Assembly: GCF_027925155.1 (NCBI RefSeq)
Contig: NZ_BSDY01000005.1
Coordinates: 1-64,000, forward strand
Direction of reading: 5' to 3'
Length of the DNA stretch: 64,000 bases
DNA from: Propionigenium maris DSM 9537
GTDB lineage: Bacteria > Fusobacteriota > Fusobacteriia > Fusobacteriales > Fusobacteriaceae
The position numbers and the translations under genes are program-made. Under the pieces are notes generated by a model, which was given only the letters and a program-made list of their open reading frames with translations, did not search any database and was not told the origin of the DNA. Below, piece by piece: positions 61,696 through 64,000 of this stretch. Position 1 is the first letter of the stretch. The number at the start of each line of letters is the position of its first letter.

Positions 61696-62355
61696 ATGGG
61701 AAAACAATATCTTGTAGTAGGACTGGGAAGGTTCGGAACAAGTGTGGCCAAGACACTGTATGAAGCAGATGCAGATGTTGTGGCTATAGATGCAGATGAG
61801 GACCTTGTACAGGAAGCTATAAACAATAATATAGTAGATAATGCAGTGGCACTAGATGCTACAGATGAAAAGTCGCTCAACTCTATAGGATCGGACTTTG
61901 ATGTGGCCTTTGTCTGTATAGGATCAAACCAGCAGGCGAGCATCATTATAACCCTTATACTGAAGGAGATGGGGATAAAGAATATAATAGCAAAAGCTGT
62001 AACCAAAACCCATGGAAAGGTTCTTGAGAAGATAGGAGCCAATAAGGTAATCTATCCAGAGGAGTATATGGGTAAGAGGGTGGCTCTTCTTGCAATGGAG
62101 CCTAATATGATTGAGCACCTAAGATTCTCTCAGGACTTCCTTCTATTGGAAGTAAAGTCACCTAGTGTATTCTGGGGGAAGTCTCTTATGGAGCTGGGAG
62201 TTAGAAATAAGTATAAGGTGAATGTTGTGGGGATAAAGAAGAAGAACGGTATATTAAATGCCAGTCCACAGGCAGATACCATAATAGAGAAGGAGGATGT
62301 TCTTCTTGTAATTACAGACTCCAAGACAGCCAACCAGCTGGAGAGTTTAAAGTAG
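61696..62355 (+). CDS. trkA: TrkA/KtrA potassium regulatory subunit
   Basis: The protein has about 219 residues from ATG 61696, with GGGAG upstream. The N-terminal RCK_N Rossmann domain has [23 protein letters not shown] and [13 protein letters not shown], which bind nucleotide. A C-terminal RCK_C domain begins near 135 ([20 protein letters not shown]). It gates the TrkH channel. It follows trkH by 55 bases in one operon, closed by a hairpin at 62403-62432. Confidence 0.95.
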   Translation: MGKQYLVVGLGRFGTSVAKTLYEADADVVAIDADEDLVQEAINNNIVDNAVALDATDEKSLNSIGSDFDVAFVCIGSNQQASIIITLILKEMGIKNIIAKAVTKTHGKVLEKIGANKVIYPEEYMGKRVALLAMEPNMIEHLRFSQDFLLLEVKSPSVFWGKSLMELGVRNKYKVNVVGIKKKNGILNASPQADTIIEKEDVLLVITDSKTANQLESLK

Positions 62356-62402
62356 TATTTAAATTGTTAGAATATGGTCCATATGAAGATATGGGTGGAA
62401 AG

Positions 62403-62440
62403 GGGTACCGCTACCTAGTGGTACCTTCTTTTAAAAGAAT
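62403..62440 (+). terminator. Terminator between trkA and mnmG
   Basis: GGTACCGCTA-cc-TAGTGGTACC forms a 10-bp stem with one G-T pair, followed by TTCTTTT. Confidence 0.75.
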
Positions 62441-62453
62441 TAGGAGGAAACAG

Positions 62454-64000
62454 ATGCATAACTTTGATGTAATAGTAATTGGAGCAGGTCATGCAGGGTG
62501 CGAAGCAGCCCTTGCAGCAGCCAGAATGGGAATGAAGACAGCTATGTTTACAATAACCCTTGATAATATAGGGGTAATGTCTTGTAACCCTTCCATCGGA
62601 GGACCTGCCAAATCTCACCTAGTAAGGGAGCTAGATGCCCTAGGTGGAGAGATGGGAAGAAATATAGATAAGACGTATATCCAGATAAGGGTTCTGAATA
62701 CCAAGAAGGGACCTGCAGTTAGATCCCTGAGAGCCCAGGCAGATAAGAAGCTCTACCACATGGAGATGAAGAAGACCATTGAGAACACAGAGAACCTTGA
62801 CCCTATCCAGGGGATGGTAACAGACATCCTTGTGGAGGACGGCAAGGCAGTTGGAGTAAAGATCAAGGAGGGAGAGGAGTTCAGAGCTAAATCGGTTATC
62901 GTGGCTTCTGGTACCTTTATGAGAGGACTTATCCACATTGGCGATAAGCAGTTTAAGGGAGGAAGACTGGGAGAGCTTCCATCGGAGGAGCTACCTCTAT
63001 CCCTGGAAAAGCTGGGAATAGAGCTTGGAAGGTTTAAGACGGGAACTCCAGCAAGAATAGATGCAAGAACAATGGACTACACTAAGATCGAGGAGCAGCC
63101 TGGAGACGAGACACAGCTGCTGAGATTTTCAGACAGAACTGAGGACGCTGAGATAGAGGGAAGAAAGCAGATACCTTGTTATATAACCTTTACCAATACA
63201 GATGTTCACGACACGATCATCTCCAATAAGGCAAAGTCACCGCTCTTTAACGGGACTATTGCAGGTACAGGTCCAAGATACTGTCCATCTATAGAGGATA
63301 AGGTATTCAGGTATCAGGAGAAGGAGAGACACCACCTCTTCCTTGAAGTAGAGGGATATGATACCAATGAGGTATATATAAGTGGATTCTCAACATCTCT
63401 TCCTACAGATGTACAGTATGAGATGCTCCAAAAGATATCTGGTCTGGAGAAGGCTAAGATTATGAGATATGGATATGCCATAGAGTATGACTATGTGGTG
63501 CCATCTGAGATAAACTTCACCCTTGAGTCCAAGAAGGTAGAGGGACTGTATCTTGCAGGTCAGATCAACGGAACAAGTGGATATGAGGAAGCAGGAGTTC
63601 AGGGACTTATGGCAGGAATCAATGCATCCCTAAAGCTTCAGGGGAAGGATCCTCTGGTATTAGACAGAGCAGACTCATATATAGGAACCCTTATCGATGA
63701 CCTGGTAACGAAGGGGACCAATGAACCATACAGAATGTTTACTGCAAGAAGTGAGTACAGACTCCTTTTAAGAGAGGACAACGCAGATCTTAGACTGAGC
63801 AAGAAGGGTTATGAGGCAGGGCTTCTATCTAAGGAACACTATGAGAAGGTACTTCAAAAAGAAGTGGATATAAAGGAAATAATAGAAAAGTTAGAAAAGC
63901 AACATGTGGGATCATCTAACCCGAGGGTAAACGAGGTACTGGAAAGAGCAGGAGAGGGTGCCCTTAAGTCTGGAACTACTCTGAAGGAGCTTCTGAGAAG
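62454..64000 (+). CDS. mnmG: tRNA uridine-34 carboxymethylaminomethyl synthase MnmG (partial at right edge)
   Basis: MnmG with MnmE modifies the wobble uridine of several tRNAs. 515 codons are present and the frame is open to the window edge, so the end of the roughly 620-residue protein is missing. The FAD loop [21 protein letters not shown] is at residues 6-26, [17 protein letters not shown] near 43, and later [15 protein letters not shown] and [21 protein letters not shown] segments are typical. The start follows AGGAGG by 7 bases. Confidence 0.97.
   Translation, partial: MHNFDVIVIGAGHAGCEAALAAARMGMKTAMFTITLDNIGVMSCNPSIGGPAKSHLVRELDALGGEMGRNIDKTYIQIRVLNTKKGPAVRSLRAQADKKLYHMEMKKTIENTENLDPIQGMVTDILVEDGKAVGVKIKEGEEFRAKSVIVASGTFMRGLIHIGDKQFKGGRLGELPSEELPLSLEKLGIELGRFKTGTPARIDARTMDYTKIEEQPGDETQLLRFSDRTEDAEIEGRKQIPCYITFTNTDVHDTIISNKAKSPLFNGTIAGTGPRYCPSIEDKVFRYQEKERHHLFLEVEGYDTNEVYISGFSTSLPTDVQYEMLQKISGLEKAKIMRYGYAIEYDYVVPSEINFTLESKKVEGLYLAGQINGTSGYEEAGVQGLMAGINASLKLQGKDPLVLDRADSYIGTLIDDLVTKGTNEPYRMFTARSEYRLLLREDNADLRLSKKGYEAGLLSKEHYEKVLQKEVDIKEIIEKLEKQHVGSSNPRVNEVLERAGEGALKSGTTLKELLR

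Noticed and set aside
1..64000. tRNA genes, rRNA genes, CRISPR arrays, transposases and prophage genes
   Set aside because: No sequence with their signatures was recognised on either strand; short phage-integrase-like similarity in the TPR protein is not enough.

Overview
The window looks like a chromosomal segment of a Gram-negative, anaerobic bacterium of the phylum Fusobacteriota, probably a Propionigenium/Ilyobacter/Cetobacterium-like member of the Fusobacteriaceae. The reasons are strong AGA/AGG use for arginine, moderate GC, oxygen-sensitive radical-SAM thiamine enzymes (ThiC, ThiH), citrate-lyase maturation genes, RseC and heptose (GmhA) genes typical of an outer-membrane organism, GatCAB, and protein sequences of fusobacterial character. 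The genus is inference. No rRNA, tRNA, CRISPR array, insertion sequence or phage was seen.

Layout. (1) 0.1-6.9 kb, minus strand: a TPP-riboswitch-controlled thiamine operon thiS-thiG-thiH-thiF-thiD2/thiE-thiC that ends with purF. PurF starts the route to AIR, the substrate of ThiC. (2) 7.0-8.6 kb: a glutamate racemase gene with an apparent frameshift, a DUF3870 gene, and two related short transcripts or terminators that may be sister small RNAs. (3) 8.7-11.2 kb: citC-citX-citG without citDEF. (4) 11.3-21.4 kb, the most unusual part: two copies of a two-gene module, each a cytosolic reductive-dehalogenase-like corrinoid/Fe-S protein plus a NuoF/GltD-hybrid FAD reductase. With them are three CRP/FNR-family regulators, a TetR regulator with two matching operators, and a phenolic acid decarboxylase. 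I propose a halogenated-aromatic reduction or detoxification island. (5) 21.5-24.4 kb: SixA, a BMP lipoprotein and membrane proteins.

(6) 24.6-36.8 kb, plus strand: highly expressed housekeeping genes rimP-nusA-ylxR/L7Ae-infB-rbfA-recJ, then tig, clpP-clpX-lon and a flavoprotein gene. (7) 37.3-41 kb: engB-valS behind a consensus promoter, a Val-rich 20-codon leader ORF and an intrinsic terminator, which suggests attenuation. (8) 41-53.7 kb: a LysR gene, gmhA, rseC, a membrane coiled-coil protein, maf, mreB, an exported protein, scpB, rluB, gatC-gatA-gatB and a glycosyltransferase. (9) 53.6-64 kb: a structured leader RNA before a PHP-domain gene, then pepT, abgT, a membrane protein, a TPR protein, the potassium system trkH-trkA, and mnmG running off the right edge.

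In the dehalogenase-like island the FAD proteins would pass electrons from NAD(P)H to the RdhA-like enzymes. The CRP/FNR proteins (compare CprK of Desulfitobacterium) and TetR would sense the aromatic substrate, and PadC would handle phenolic acids. A second theme is RNA control: a TPP riboswitch, a rimP leader hairpin, a possible valine attenuator, an unassigned multi-hairpin leader, and two families of repeated short RNA-like elements.
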